This document shows, in pieces, positions 52,490 through 63,868 of a stretch of 64,000 nt of DNA. Origin of the DNA: Anaeramoeba ignava (lineage: Eukaryota > Metamonada > Anaeramoebidae); assembly GCA_028826165.1 (NCBI GenBank), contig JAPDFW010000069.1:372001-436000 (forward strand), read 5' to 3'. The translations under genes were made by a program, and so were the position numbers. A model generated the notes under the pieces. The model did no database searches. It was not told the DNA's origin and saw only the letters and a list, made by a program, of their open reading frames with translations. Positions within the stretch are counted from its first letter, which is position 1. Every line of letters begins with the position of its first letter.

Positions 52490-55400
52490 TAAACTTATAT
52501 AAAAATTGGGATAAATAATTAATAATAAATTAATTATAAAATTATTTATTTATATTATAATTTAAAATAATTATTAATTTAGAATTAATTTTATTTAATT
52601 TATTTATTATTAATTTATTATTAAATTTAATTTTATTTTTTATTTAATTTATATAAAAATTGAGATAAATAATTAATAATAAATTAATTATAAAATTATT
52701 TATTTATATTATAATTTAAAATAATTATTAATTTAGAATTAATTTTATTTAATTTATTTATTATTAATTTATTATTAAATTTGATTTTTATTTTTTATTT
52801 AATTTATATAAAAATTGAGATAAATAATTAATAATAAATTAATTATAAAATTATTTATTTATATTATAATTAAAATATTTATTAATTTAGAATTAATTTT
52901 ATTTAATTTATTTATTATTAATTTATTATTAAATTTGATTTTTACTTTTTATTTAATTTATATAAAAATTGGGATAAATAATTAATAATAAATTATTTAT
53001 AAAATTATTTATTTATATTATAATTAAAATAATTATTAATTTAGAATTAATTTTATTTAATTTATTTATTATTAATTTATTATTAAATTTGATTTTATTT
53101 TTATTTAATTTATATAAAAATTGAGATATATAATTAATAATAAATTAATTATAAAATTATTTATTTATATTATATTTAAAATAATTATTAATTTAGAATT
53201 AATTTTATTTAATTTATTTATTATTAATTTATTATTAAATTTGATTTTTATTTTTTATTTAATTTATATAAAAATTGGGATAAATAATTAATAATAAATT
53301 AATTATAAAATTATTTATTTATATTATATTTAAAATAATTTATTAATTTAGAATTAATTTTATTTAATTTATTTATTATTAATTTATTATTAAATTTTTA
53401 TTAAATTTTTTATTTAATTTATATAAAAATTAAGATAAATAATTAATAATAAATTAATTATAAAATTATTTATTTATATTATAATTAAAATAATTATTAA
53501 TTTGGAATTAATTTTATTTAATTTATTTATTATTAATTTATTATTAAATTTAATTTTTATTTTTTATTTAATTTATATAAAAATTAAGATATATAATTAA
53601 TAATAAATTATTTATAAAATTATTTATTTATATTATATTTAAAATAATTATTAATTTAGAATTAATATTATTTAATTTATTTATTATTAATTTATTATTA
53701 AATTTTTATTTAATTTATATAAAAATTGAGATAAATAATTAATAATAAATTAATTATAAAATTATTTATTTATATTATAATTAAAATATTTATTAATTTG
53801 GAATTAATTTTATTTAATTTATTTATTATTAATTTATTATTAAATTTAATTTTACTTTTTATTTAATTTATATAAAAATTAAGATAAATAATTAATAATA
53901 AATTAATTATAAAATTATTTATTTATATTATAATTAAAATAATTATTAATTTAGAATTAATATTATTTAATTTATTTATTATTAATTTATTATTAAATTT
54001 GATTTTTATTTTTTATTTAATTTATATAAAAATTGGGATATATAATTAATAATAAATTAATTATAAAATTATTTATTTATATTATAATTAAAATAATTAT
54101 TAATTTAGAATTAATTTTATTTAATTTATTTATTATTAATTTATTATTAAATTTGATTTTATACTTTTTATTTAATTTATATAAAAATTGAGATAAATAA
54201 TTAATAATAAATTAATTATAAAATTATTTATTTATATTATATTTAAAAATATTTATTAATTTAGAATTAATTTTATTTATTTTATTTATTATTAATTTAT
54301 TATTAAATTTTTTCCCATTTTTAATTTATATAAAAATTAAGATATATAATTAATAATAAATTAATTATAAAATTATTTATTTATATTATAATTAAAATAA
54401 TTATTAATTTAGAATTAATATTATTTTATTAAATTTATTATTAATTTATTATTAAATTTGATTTTTATTTTTTATTTAATTTATATAAAAATTGAGATAT
54501 ATAATTAATAATAAATTAATTATAAAATTATTTATTTATATTATAATTAAAATATTTATTAATTTAGAATTAATTTTATTTAATTTATTTATTATTAATT
54601 TATTATTAAATTTCATTTTACTTTTTATTTAATTTATATAAAAATTGAGATAAATAATTAATAATAAATTAATTATAAAATTATTTATTTATATTATAAT
54701 TTAAAATAATTATTAATTTGGAATTAATTTTATTTAATTTATTTATTATTAATTTATTATTAAATTTGATTTTATTTTTTATTTAATTTATATAAAAATT
54801 GAGATAAATAATTAATAATAAATTAATTATAAAATTATTTATTTATATTATAATTTAAAATATTTATTAATTTAGAATTAATATTATTTAATTTATTTTA
54901 TTATTATTAATTTATTATTAAATTTGATTTTACTTTTTATTTAATTTATATAAAAATTAAGATAAATAATTAATAATAAATTAATTATAAAATTATTTAT
55001 TTATATTATAATTAAAATATTTATTAATTTAGAATTAATTTTATTTAATTTATTTATTATTAATTTATTATTAAATTTGATTTTACTTTTTATTTAATTT
55101 ATATAAAAATTGGGATAAATAATTAATAATAAATTAATTATAAAATTATTTATTTATATTATAATTAAAATATTTATTAATTTAGAATTAATTTTATTTA
55201 TTTTATTTATTATTAATTTATTATTAAATTTGATTTTACTTTTTATTTAATTTATATAAAAATTGAAATAAATAATTAATAATAAATTAATTATAAAATT
55301 ATTTATTTATATTATATTTAAAATAATTATTAATTTAGAATTAATTTTATTTAATTTATTTATTATTAATTTATTATTAAATTTCATTTTATATTTTTAT

Positions 55401-55860
55401 TTAATTTATATAAAAATTAAGATAAATAATTAATAATAAATTAATTATAAAAATTATTTATTTATATTATAATTTAAAATAATTATTAATTTAGAATTAA
55501 TTTTATTTTAATTTATTTATTATTAATTTATTATTAAATTTTTATTAAATTTTTATTTAATTTATATAAAAATTGGGATAAATAATTAATAATAAATTAA
55601 TTATAAAATTATTTATTTATATTATAATTAAAATAATTATTAATTTAGAATTAATTTTATTTATTTTTATTTATTATTAATTTATTATTAAATTTCATTT
55701 TACTTTTTATTTAATTTATATAAAAATTAAGATATATAATTAATAATAAATTAATTATAAAATTATTTATTTATATTATAATTAAAATAATTATTAATTT
55801 AGAATTAATATTATTTAATTTATTTATTATTAATTTATTATTAAATTTGATTTTATTTTT
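52490..55860. repeat. Satellite C: ~154 bp A/T tandem repeat, about 22 copies
   Basis: The landmark AAAATTGRGATA recurs at about 52501, 52655, 52811 and 52965, a period of 154-156 bp, to about 55.86 kb. Units include ATAATTAATAATAAATTAATTATAA and are more uniform than those of satellite B. Some units carry TTCCCATT insertions near 54310 and 55862. No gene seen. Confidence 0.92.
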
Positions 55861-55970
55861 TTTCCCATTTTTTAATTTTCTTTTTTAAAATTTATTTTTA
55901 GAAAGAGTTTTAAATTGAATATTAATTCAATCTTATTCAAAAATAAAGTAAAAAAATTAATAAAATTATT

Positions 55971-55978
55971 ACACGTGT
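55971..55978. promoter_or_regulatory. ACACGTGT palindrome (E-box/G-box type)
   Basis: A perfect 8 bp palindrome with CACGTG core, 123 bp upstream of the ATG at 56101, just after satellite C ends. bHLH and bZIP factors bind this core in other eukaryotes; use here is inference. Confidence 0.35.
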
Positions 55979-56034
55979 ATAATCAAAGATCTTACGAAAT
56001 GATCAAAATAAAAAGAAAAACAATTTTTTTTTAA

Positions 56035-56070
56035 TTTTTTTTTTTCATTTTTTTATTTTTTTTTATTTAC
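56035..56070 (+). promoter_or_regulatory. T-tract/CA element of the small basic-protein gene
   Basis: T-run, CA at 56046, T-run, 54 bp before the ATG at 56101; supports 56101 as the true start. Confidence 0.4.
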
Positions 56071-56100
56071 AAAAAAATTAAAAATTAAAAATTAAAATAA

Positions 56101-56941
56101 ATGTCTTTTCAACAATTTACAAATAATTCATTTAGACACAATCAAAGAAAAAACAAAAATACAAAAAAAAATATAAAAAAAAATTTGGTAAATAAATAAC
56201 ACACAATAACACACAATAACATAAAAGAATCAAGTTCTAACTTTAATAAACAAAGCAACAAAGCAACAAAGAAAACAAAATAAAACAAAATAAATTAAAT
56301 TTAAACAAAATTTAAACAAAATTATTGGAACTTCTGATTTTAACAAATTATTTCACACTTTTTTTTTTTAAAAAAAAAATGATTGATGATTTTAACAAAA
56401 ATTTCTAAACTCATTTTAAATCTTTTATATCTCTATATTTTTTTTTTCTCCGTTCTTTTACAAAAACAAACAGAAACCAAAACGAACGAAAACTATTCAA
56501 TTTCCAAATCAAACAACAAACCAAATTCAAAAGCCAAAAACTTTAGATCAAATAAAAATGGAAAAACAAGAAAAACAAAATCAATCTCGAAAAAGAAACA
56601 TTGATAATTCTGAACTGAAAAAAGAAATTTCAATGCAAATGCAAATTCAAATGAAATCTCCGCAAAAATCTTCTCCAAATGAACAAATAGATTTACAAAA
56701 TGAAACTTTATCTATATTACATCCAGATGAGAAGCTTTTAATTGAACAAAAAAGATCTAAATTTAGTGTTGATTCAAAACAAAATGCAATTCTTGATTCT
56801 CAAATTTTTAAGCATAATGAAAGTTGGAAAAGTGAATTTGAAACTTTTGATTTCTCAAGTATTGAGGAACAATTAAAAGAAAATATTTTTAATTTTTATG
56901 ATCAATTAGAATCAGAAATTATGTCAATTTTTACAAACTGA
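56101..56941 (+). CDS. Small basic protein of unknown function, two exons
   Basis: Deduced join 56101..56187, 56474..56941; 184 residues, phase-0 intron of 286 bp (GTAAAT...AACAG). Exon 1 encodes MSFQQFTNNSFRHNQRKN and a Lys-rich stretch. Exon 2 opens KPKRTKTIQFPNQTT and is free of stops for 28 codons before the internal ATG at 56558, which supports the join. The N-terminal half is basic (RKRN, possible nuclear localisation), the C-terminal half acidic and predicted helical (SIEEQLKENIFNFYDQLESE). No family recognised. It is the only gene in about 10 kb of satellite DNA. The shorter reading from 56558 (127 residues) is the alternative. Confidence 0.55.
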
Positions 56942-57585
56942 AAAAAAAAATATTAACAAAAAGAAGAAGAGAAGATCAAGAATAACTTTTTTTTTATCAA
57001 AAAAAAAACATCTGTTAAATTTTTATCTTTAGTTGATTGATTTAATTTATATTTTTTTTTCTCAAATTTTATGGAATTTATTTATTTATTCCTTATTCTT
57101 CATTCTTATTTTCTTTCACTTCTGATAAAGATTCTTATAAAGATTCTTATTTGATCGTGTATGATAAAGAAATCAAAAAAAAAAAAATTGAATAAAAAAC
57201 AACAAATGAAACAAACAAAGAAAATAGATGTCAAGTTCTACATTTCCTTTCCAAATTTCAATTTTTCACAATTTTTTTTTTCAAAAGACACAAATCAAAT
57301 TTAAAAGAAAAAACAAAAGAAAAATTATTTAAATTCGAATTGGTTGCTTATTAATTTAATTTAATTTAATTTAATTTAATTTAATTTACTATTATTAATT
57401 TTGTTACTTATTCTCCAATATTCGATTTTCCAAACAAAAAATTTTTTTACCAATTTACAATTTACAATTTCAAATATTTTTTTTACATATTATATATATC
57501 TCTCTCCATTTCTGAATTTCTATTTATATTTTTATCAAACAATTTAGATCTTTCAAAGCCAAAGAATTAAATACAAATCAATTTT
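56942..57585. other. Intergenic A/T-rich DNA
   Basis: Non-repetitive A/T sequence with short tracts such as TTTAATTTAATTTAATTTAA near 57360. No convincing frame; probably 3' flank of the gene ending at 56941. Confidence 0.5.
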
Positions 57586-57589
57586 ATAT

Positions 57590-58400
57590 TTCCAAATGAT
57601 TTAACAAAACAAAAATATATATATAAATCAAAATAGATAAGAAGAAGAACAAAAGAACAAAAGAAACCAAAATATTATTTATATTTACAAAGTGTTGATT
57701 TAAACTGCTTTTCATTTCATTACATTTTATTATATAAATTGAGTGACTTTTTATTTTCAAAAAACAAAAAACAAAAAACAAAAATATATATAAATCAAAA
57801 TAGATAAAAAGAAGAACAAAAGAACAAAAGAAACCAAAATATTATTTATATTTACAAAGTGTTGATTTAAATTGCTTTTCATTTCATTTCATTTCATTTT
57901 ATTATATAAATTGAGTGACTTTTTATTTTCAAAACAAAAAACAAAAAAAAAAACAAAAATATATATATAAATCAAAATAGATAAGAAGAAGAACAAAAGA
58001 ACAAAAGAAACCAAAATATTATTTATATTTACAAAGTGTTGATTTAAATTGCTTTTCATTTCATTTCATTTTATTATATAAATTGAGTGACTTTTTATTT
58101 CCAAAAACAAAAAACAAAAACAAAAATATATAAATCAAAATAGATAAGAAGAAGAACAAAAGAACAAAAGAAACCAAAATAATATTTATATTTACAAAGT
58201 GTTGATTTAAATTGCTTTTCATTTCATTTCATTTTATTATACAAATTGAGTGACTTTTTATTTCCAAAAAACAAAAAACAAAAAACAAAAAACAAAAACA
58301 AATACATATATAAATCAAAATAGATAAGAAGAAGAACAAAAGAACAAAAGAAACCAAAACAATACTTATATTTACAAAGTGTTGATTTAAATTGCATTTC
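57590..58400. repeat. Repeat D: five tandem copies of a 163-180 bp unit
   Basis: The landmark AGAAGAACAAAAGAACAAAA recurs at about 57643, 57810, 57987, 58150 and 58330. Each unit also holds TTTACAAAGTGTTGATTTAAA and AAATTGAGTGACTTTTTATT. Length differences come from AAAAAC and TTTCAT microsatellite runs inside the unit. It has more C and G than satellites A-C. No gene seen. Confidence 0.92.
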
Positions 58401-58419
58401 ATTTTATAAACTGAGTTTT

Positions 58420-59215
58420 CATATAGAAAAAAAGAGAGAGATAAAATATCATTTTATTATTTTCAATTCACAAAGAACAAATAGGAGAAAATTTTCAACA
58501 AAATTTTTCAAATCAATTCAGCATACAGACATATTTTTTTTCCAGCAATTTAATTTATATTTACATTTATATTTATATTTACGTTCTAGATGGTTGTTAC
58601 TTTTCAATTTATTTGAATTAATTATTATTATTTATTATTATTACAATTAATTAATTAGTTGGTTTATTATTTATTTATTTATTTAAATTCAAGTGCATTC
58701 AAATTCAAGTTCATGATTTAATTTTATTAATTTCAACTTTAATTTTAATTTTTATATTGCAAGTTTATTCAAATTTATTATTTATATTTTAATTATTTAA
58801 TTATTTAATTATTTAAAGAAATGTTAAATTAGGTTGTAGATTCGGTAAGTTTTTATTTTTTTTTAATTTTAATTTTAATTATTTTATAATTATTTTAGTA
58901 GTTCATTTATAAATTTATTATTTAATTTACAATATTCACAAATGAATTTTATTAAGAAGGATTGCAAATAAAAAAAAACAAAATATAATTATTTATCAAT
59001 TTAAAATTAGTTTAGAAATTAGTTATTTATTTATTAATTTATTTATAAAAGAAGATTCAAGTTTATACAATTATTTAAATTTATTCAACATCAACAACAA
59101 AATATTACAAGAACGATTTAATCAGATTTATTAAATTTATTTTCAAATTCAAAATTAAATATTCAATATTTAATTTAATCAAATTTAATTACCAGTTTAT
59201 GATTTAATATAATTT
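58420..59215. other. Unique A/T-rich spacer between repeats D and E
   Basis: Non-tandem sequence with no long frame. A strong donor-like CGGTAAGT occurs at 58843-58850, with no coding exon before it. Otherwise nothing recognised. Confidence 0.45.
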
Positions 59216-59219
59216 TAAT

Positions 59220-62200
59220 TTAAGTCAATTATCAAATACAATTTAAACATCAATTTCTCCTATTTCCAAATATCAATTATCAAATATCAATTTAAACAGT
59301 TTCTTTATTTTCAATTTAATTATCAATTTAAATATCAATTTCTCCTTATTTCCAAATATTAATTATCAATTTAATTATCAATTTCTCCTTATTTCCAAAT
59401 ATCAATTATCAATTATCAATTTAAACAGTTCTTTATTTCCAATTTAATTATCAATTTAAACAGTTCTTTATTTCCAAATATCAATTATTAATTATCAATT
59501 TAAACAGTTTCTTTATTTCCAAATATCAATTTAAACAGTTTCTTTATTTTCAATTTAATTATCAATTTAAACAGTTCCTTATTTCCAATTTAATTATCAA
59601 TTTCTCCTTATTTCCAAATATCAATTATCAATTTAATTATCAATTTCTCCTATTTCCAAATATTAATTATTAATTATCAATTTAAACAGTTTCTTTATTT
59701 CCAATTTAATTATCAATTTAAACAGTTCTTTATTTTCCAATTTAAAATTATCAATTTCTCCTATTTCCAAATATCAATTATCAATTTAATTATCAATTTC
59801 TCCTTATTTCCAAATATCAATTATTAATTATCAATTTAAACAGTTTCTTTATTTCCAATTTAATTATCAATTTAAACAGTTCTTTATTTTCCAATTTAAT
59901 TATCAATTATCAATTTCTCCTATTTCCAAATATCAATTATCAATTTAAACAGTTCTTATTTCCAAATATCAATTATCAATTTAAACAGTTCTTTATTTCC
60001 AAATATTAATTATCAATTTAATTATCAATTTAAACAGTTCTTTATTTTCAATTTAATTATCAATTTAAACATCAATTTCTTCTATTTCCAAATATCAATT
60101 ATTAATTATCAATTTAAACAGTTCTTTATTTTCAATTTAATTATCAATTTAAACAGTTCTTTATTTTCAATTTAATTATCAAATATCAATTTAAACAGTT
60201 TCTTTATTTTCAATTTAATTATCAATTTAAACAGTTTCTTTATTTCCAATTTAATTATCAATTTAAACAGTTCTTTATTTTCCAATTTAATTATCAATTA
60301 TCAATTTCTCCTTATTTCCAAATATCAATTATCAATTTAATTATCAATTTCTCCTTATTTCCAAATATCAATTATTAATTATCAATTTAAACAGTTTCTT
60401 TATTTCCAAATATCAATTTAAACAGTTCTTTATTTCCAAATATCAATTATCAATTATTAATTTAAACAGTTCTTTATTTCCAAATATCAATTATTAATTA
60501 TCAATTTAAACAGTTTCTTTATTTCCAAATATCAATTTAAACAGTTCTTTATTTCCAAATATCAATTATCAATTTAAACAGTTCTTTATTTTCAATTTAA
60601 TTATCAATTTCTCCTATTTCCAATTTAATTATCAATTATCAATTTAAACAGTTTCTTTATTTCCAAATATCAATTATCAATTATCAATTTCTTCTTATTT
60701 CCAAATATCAATTATCAATTATCAATTTAATTATCAATTTCTCCTTATTTCCAATTTAATTATCAATTTCTCCTTATTTCCAAATATCAATTATCAATTA
60801 TCAATTTAATTATCAATTTAAGCAGTTTCTTTATTTCCAATTTAATTATCAATTTAATTATCAATTTAAACAGTTCTTTATTTCCAATTTAATTATCAAT
60901 TTAAACAGTTCTTTATTTCCAATTTAATTATCAATTTAAACAGTTCTTTATTTTCCAATTTAATTATCAATTTAAACAGTTCTTCTATTTCCAAATATCA
61001 ATTATCAATTTAATTATCAATTTCTCCTTATTTTCAAATATTATCAATTATTAATTATCAATTTCTCCTTATTTCCAAATATCAATTATCAATTTAAACA
61101 GTTCTTTATTTTCCAATTTAATTATCAATTTAATTATCAATTTAAACAGTTTCTTTATTTTCAATTTAATTATCAATTTAAACAGTTCTTTATTTCCAAA
61201 TATCAATTATCAATTATCAATTATTAATTATCAATTTAAACAGTTCTTTATTTTCCAATTTAATTATCAATTTAAACAGTTCTTTATTTCCAATTTAATT
61301 ATCAATTTCTCCTTATTTCCAAATATCAATTATTAAATATCAATTTAATTATCAATTTAAACAGTTTCTTTATTTCCAATTTAATTATCAATTTCTCCTA
61401 TTTCCAAATATCAAATATCAATTTAATTATCAATTTAAACAGTTCTTATTTCCAATTATCAATTATTAATTATCAATTTCTCCTATTTCCAAATATTAAT
61501 TATCAATTATCAATTTAATTATCAATTTCTCCTATTTCCAAATATCAATTATCAATTATCAATTTAAACAGTTCTTTATTTCCAATTTAATTATCAATTT
61601 CTCCTTATTTCCAAATATTAATTATCAATTATCAATTTAATTATCAATTTAATTATCAATTTCTCCTATTTCCAAATATCAATTATTAATTATCAATTTA
61701 AACAGTTTCTTTATTTTCAATTTAATTATCAATTTAAACAGTTCCTTATTTCCAAATATCAATTATTAATTATCAATTTAAACAGTTTCTTTATTTTCAA
61801 TTTAATTATCAATTTAAACAGTTCCTTATTTCCAATTTAATTATCAATTTCTCCTTATTTCCAAATATCAATTATCAATTATTAATTATCAATTTCTCCT
61901 TATTTCCAAATATCAATTATCAATTTAAACAGTTCTTTATTTTCCAATTTAATTATCAATTTAATTATCAATTTAAACAGTTTCTTTATTTCCAATTTAA
62001 TTATCAATTTAAACAGTTCTTTATTTTCAATTTAATTATCAATTTAAACAGTTCTTTATTTCCAAATATTAATTATCAATTATCAATTATTAATTATCAA
62101 TTTAAACAGTTCTTTATTTTCCAATTTAATTATCAATTTAATTATCAATTTAAACAGTTTCTTTATTTCCAATTTAATTATCAATTTAATTATCAATTTA

Positions 62201-62800
62201 AACAGTTTCTTTATTTCCAAATATTAATTATCAATTATCAATTTAAACAGTTTCTTTATTTCCAAATATCAATTATTAATTATCAATTTAAACAGTTTCT
62301 TTATTTCCAAATATCAATTATTAATTATCAATTTAAACAGTTTCTTTATTTCCAAATATTAATTATCAATTATCAATTTAAACAGTTTCTTTATTTCCAA
62401 ATATCAATTATCAAATATCAATTTAAACAGTTCTTTATTTCCAAATATCAATTATTAATTATCAATTTAAACAGTTTCTTTATTTCCAAATATCAATTAT
62501 CAATTATCAATTTAATTATCAATTTAAACAGTTCTTTATTTTCCAATTTAATTATTAATTATCAATTTCTCCTATTTCCAAATATCAATTATTAGTTATC
62601 AATTTAAACAGTTCTTCTATTTCCAAATATCAATTATTAATTATCAATTTCTCCTTATTTTCAAATATTATCAATTATTAATTATCAATTTAAACAGTTT
62701 CTTTATTTTCAAATATCAATTATTAATTATCAATTTAAACAGTTCTTTATTTCCAAATATCAATTATCAATTTAAACAGTTCTTTATTTCCAATTTAATT
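59220..62800. repeat. Array E: 3.6 kb modular minisatellite
   Basis: Built from two main blocks, AATTTAAACAGTTTCTTTATT and AATTTCTCCTTATTTCC, joined by linkers of TATCAATTATCAA, TTAATTATCAA or AAATATCAA. Blocks alternate without a fixed higher-order period. Each block has a one-base length variant (CAGTTC/CAGTTTC, CTCCTA/CTCCTTA). Nearly every G on the plus strand is in the CAGT block. No gene seen. Confidence 0.92.
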
Positions 62801-63064
62801 CAGAACTATGATCATTTAAAAAAAGTAAGAAAATTTGCTTTATTTTTTAACTAACAAAATCAATCAAAAATTCTATCAAAAAATAAGATTGTTGCTTTGT
62901 TGCTTTGTTACTTAAATTTATTTATTTTTCTTTCTTTTTCTTTTTTTTTTTTTTTTATTTAATAAAATTAAAATTAAAATTGAAATTTGTTTTTGTTTTT
63001 ATTTTTGTTTTTCTTTTTGTTGTTGTTTTTGTTTTTGTTTGTGTTGTTGAATTGAATAAAAAAA
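62801..63064. other. Intergenic low-complexity DNA
   Basis: T-runs and TTTTTGTT tracts 3' of the secreted-protein gene. A plus-strand frame of 64 codons here is a Phe/Val homopolymer translation and is not called. Confidence 0.5.
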
Positions 63065-63781
63065 TTAATTCCTTTTCTCAAGTGAAAACCAAAGAATAAA
63101 AATAGGTTCATCCAATACTCGGAAATACATTTTTCCAACAAATAAATTAGTATTGGGAATTTGACGAATTTCATCAAGAAGTGGAGCAACTTCAATAGCA
63201 TTATTTCCATAAACATCATAATCAATTTTCAAACTGTAATAAGAAGAATTTTGAACTGCTGGAGAAATATAAATCTTCATTGGATAATCTTCTGAATGCT
63301 TCATTGGCCAATAATTGGTTCCACTTCTATTGTGAGCATCGTTTTGTGGATAAAATCTTTTCTGGAAATTTAAACCTTGAGAAAAAAGTTCATCTGTAAA
63401 AATATCAGGAGTTTGACCTGTCAAAAGCTCAAAAACATCTTTTCCAAGAGTTCCAAAATCAACATAATTCACAATCCCATCATATCGATTCCCTCTCATA
63501 CTTTGAGTTGATGGACATACTCCCCAATCAAATAAAGTTTGTAAATCCTTATTAGAAAAAAAAAAAAAGCAAAAAAAATGAATATGAATTTTTGTTGCAT
63601 TTTGGAATTGTTTTACTCCTTTATCAGTTGAAGATAAATCCCAAAGATGATAAGAATAATTGGATATGAAAACACCTGTGCGAACATAACATTCCAAAGG
63701 AGTGTATTTGGATAAGTCACAACTTTGACAAATAGCAAATAAAAAGAAAAGAGAAAGTGAAAGGAATTGAAAAACTTTCAT
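63065..63781 (-). CDS. Secreted or lumenal protein with signal peptide, two exons
   Basis: Join 63781..63617, 63547..63065; 215 residues, phase-0 intron of 69 bp. The N-terminus MKVFQFLSLSLFFLFAICQS is a clear signal peptide. The mature protein has Cys at about 21, 31 and 65, N-glycosylation sequons (NYS, NRS, NSS) and conserved-looking blocks DLQTLFDWGVCPSTQSMRG and VDFGTLGKDVFELLTGQTPD. Family not recognised. The intron is in frame and stop-free, so reading straight through adds 23 residues rich in Phe (FFCFFFF); donor GTAAAAC, T-tract and acceptor AATAAG argue for splicing. Divergent from the GTPase gene with 87 bp between starts. Confidence 0.7.
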   Translation of the reverse strand: MKVFQFLSLSLFFLFAICQSCDLSKYTPLECYVRTGVFISNYSYHLWDLSSTDKGVKQFQNATKIHIHFFCFFFFSNKDLQTLFDWGVCPSTQSMRGNRYDGIVNYVDFGTLGKDVFELLTGQTPDIFTDELFSQGLNFQKRFYPQNDAHNRSGTNYWPMKHSEDYPMKIYISPAVQNSSYYSLKIDYDVYGNNAIEVAPLLDEIRQIPNTNLFVGKMYFRVLDEPIFILWFSLEKRN

Positions 63782-63787
63782 TTTTGG

Positions 63788-63822
63788 AAATGAAAAAGAA
63801 AAATGGAAAAAAAGTGAAAAAA
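63788..63822 (-). promoter_or_regulatory. T-tract/CA elements of the secreted-protein gene
   Basis: Minus strand TTTTTTTCACTTTTTTTCCA and CTTTTTCATTTCC within 40 bp of the ATG. Confidence 0.35.
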
Positions 63823-63868
63823 ATTTTTTTATTTTTTTTTAATTTTTAAGTGTTTTTTTTTGTCTGGA

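Noticed and set aside
59220-62800. CRISPR-like or spacer-repeat array
   Set aside because: Blocks vary in length and order, there are no unique spacers of constant size, no cas genes, and the surroundings are clearly eukaryotic.
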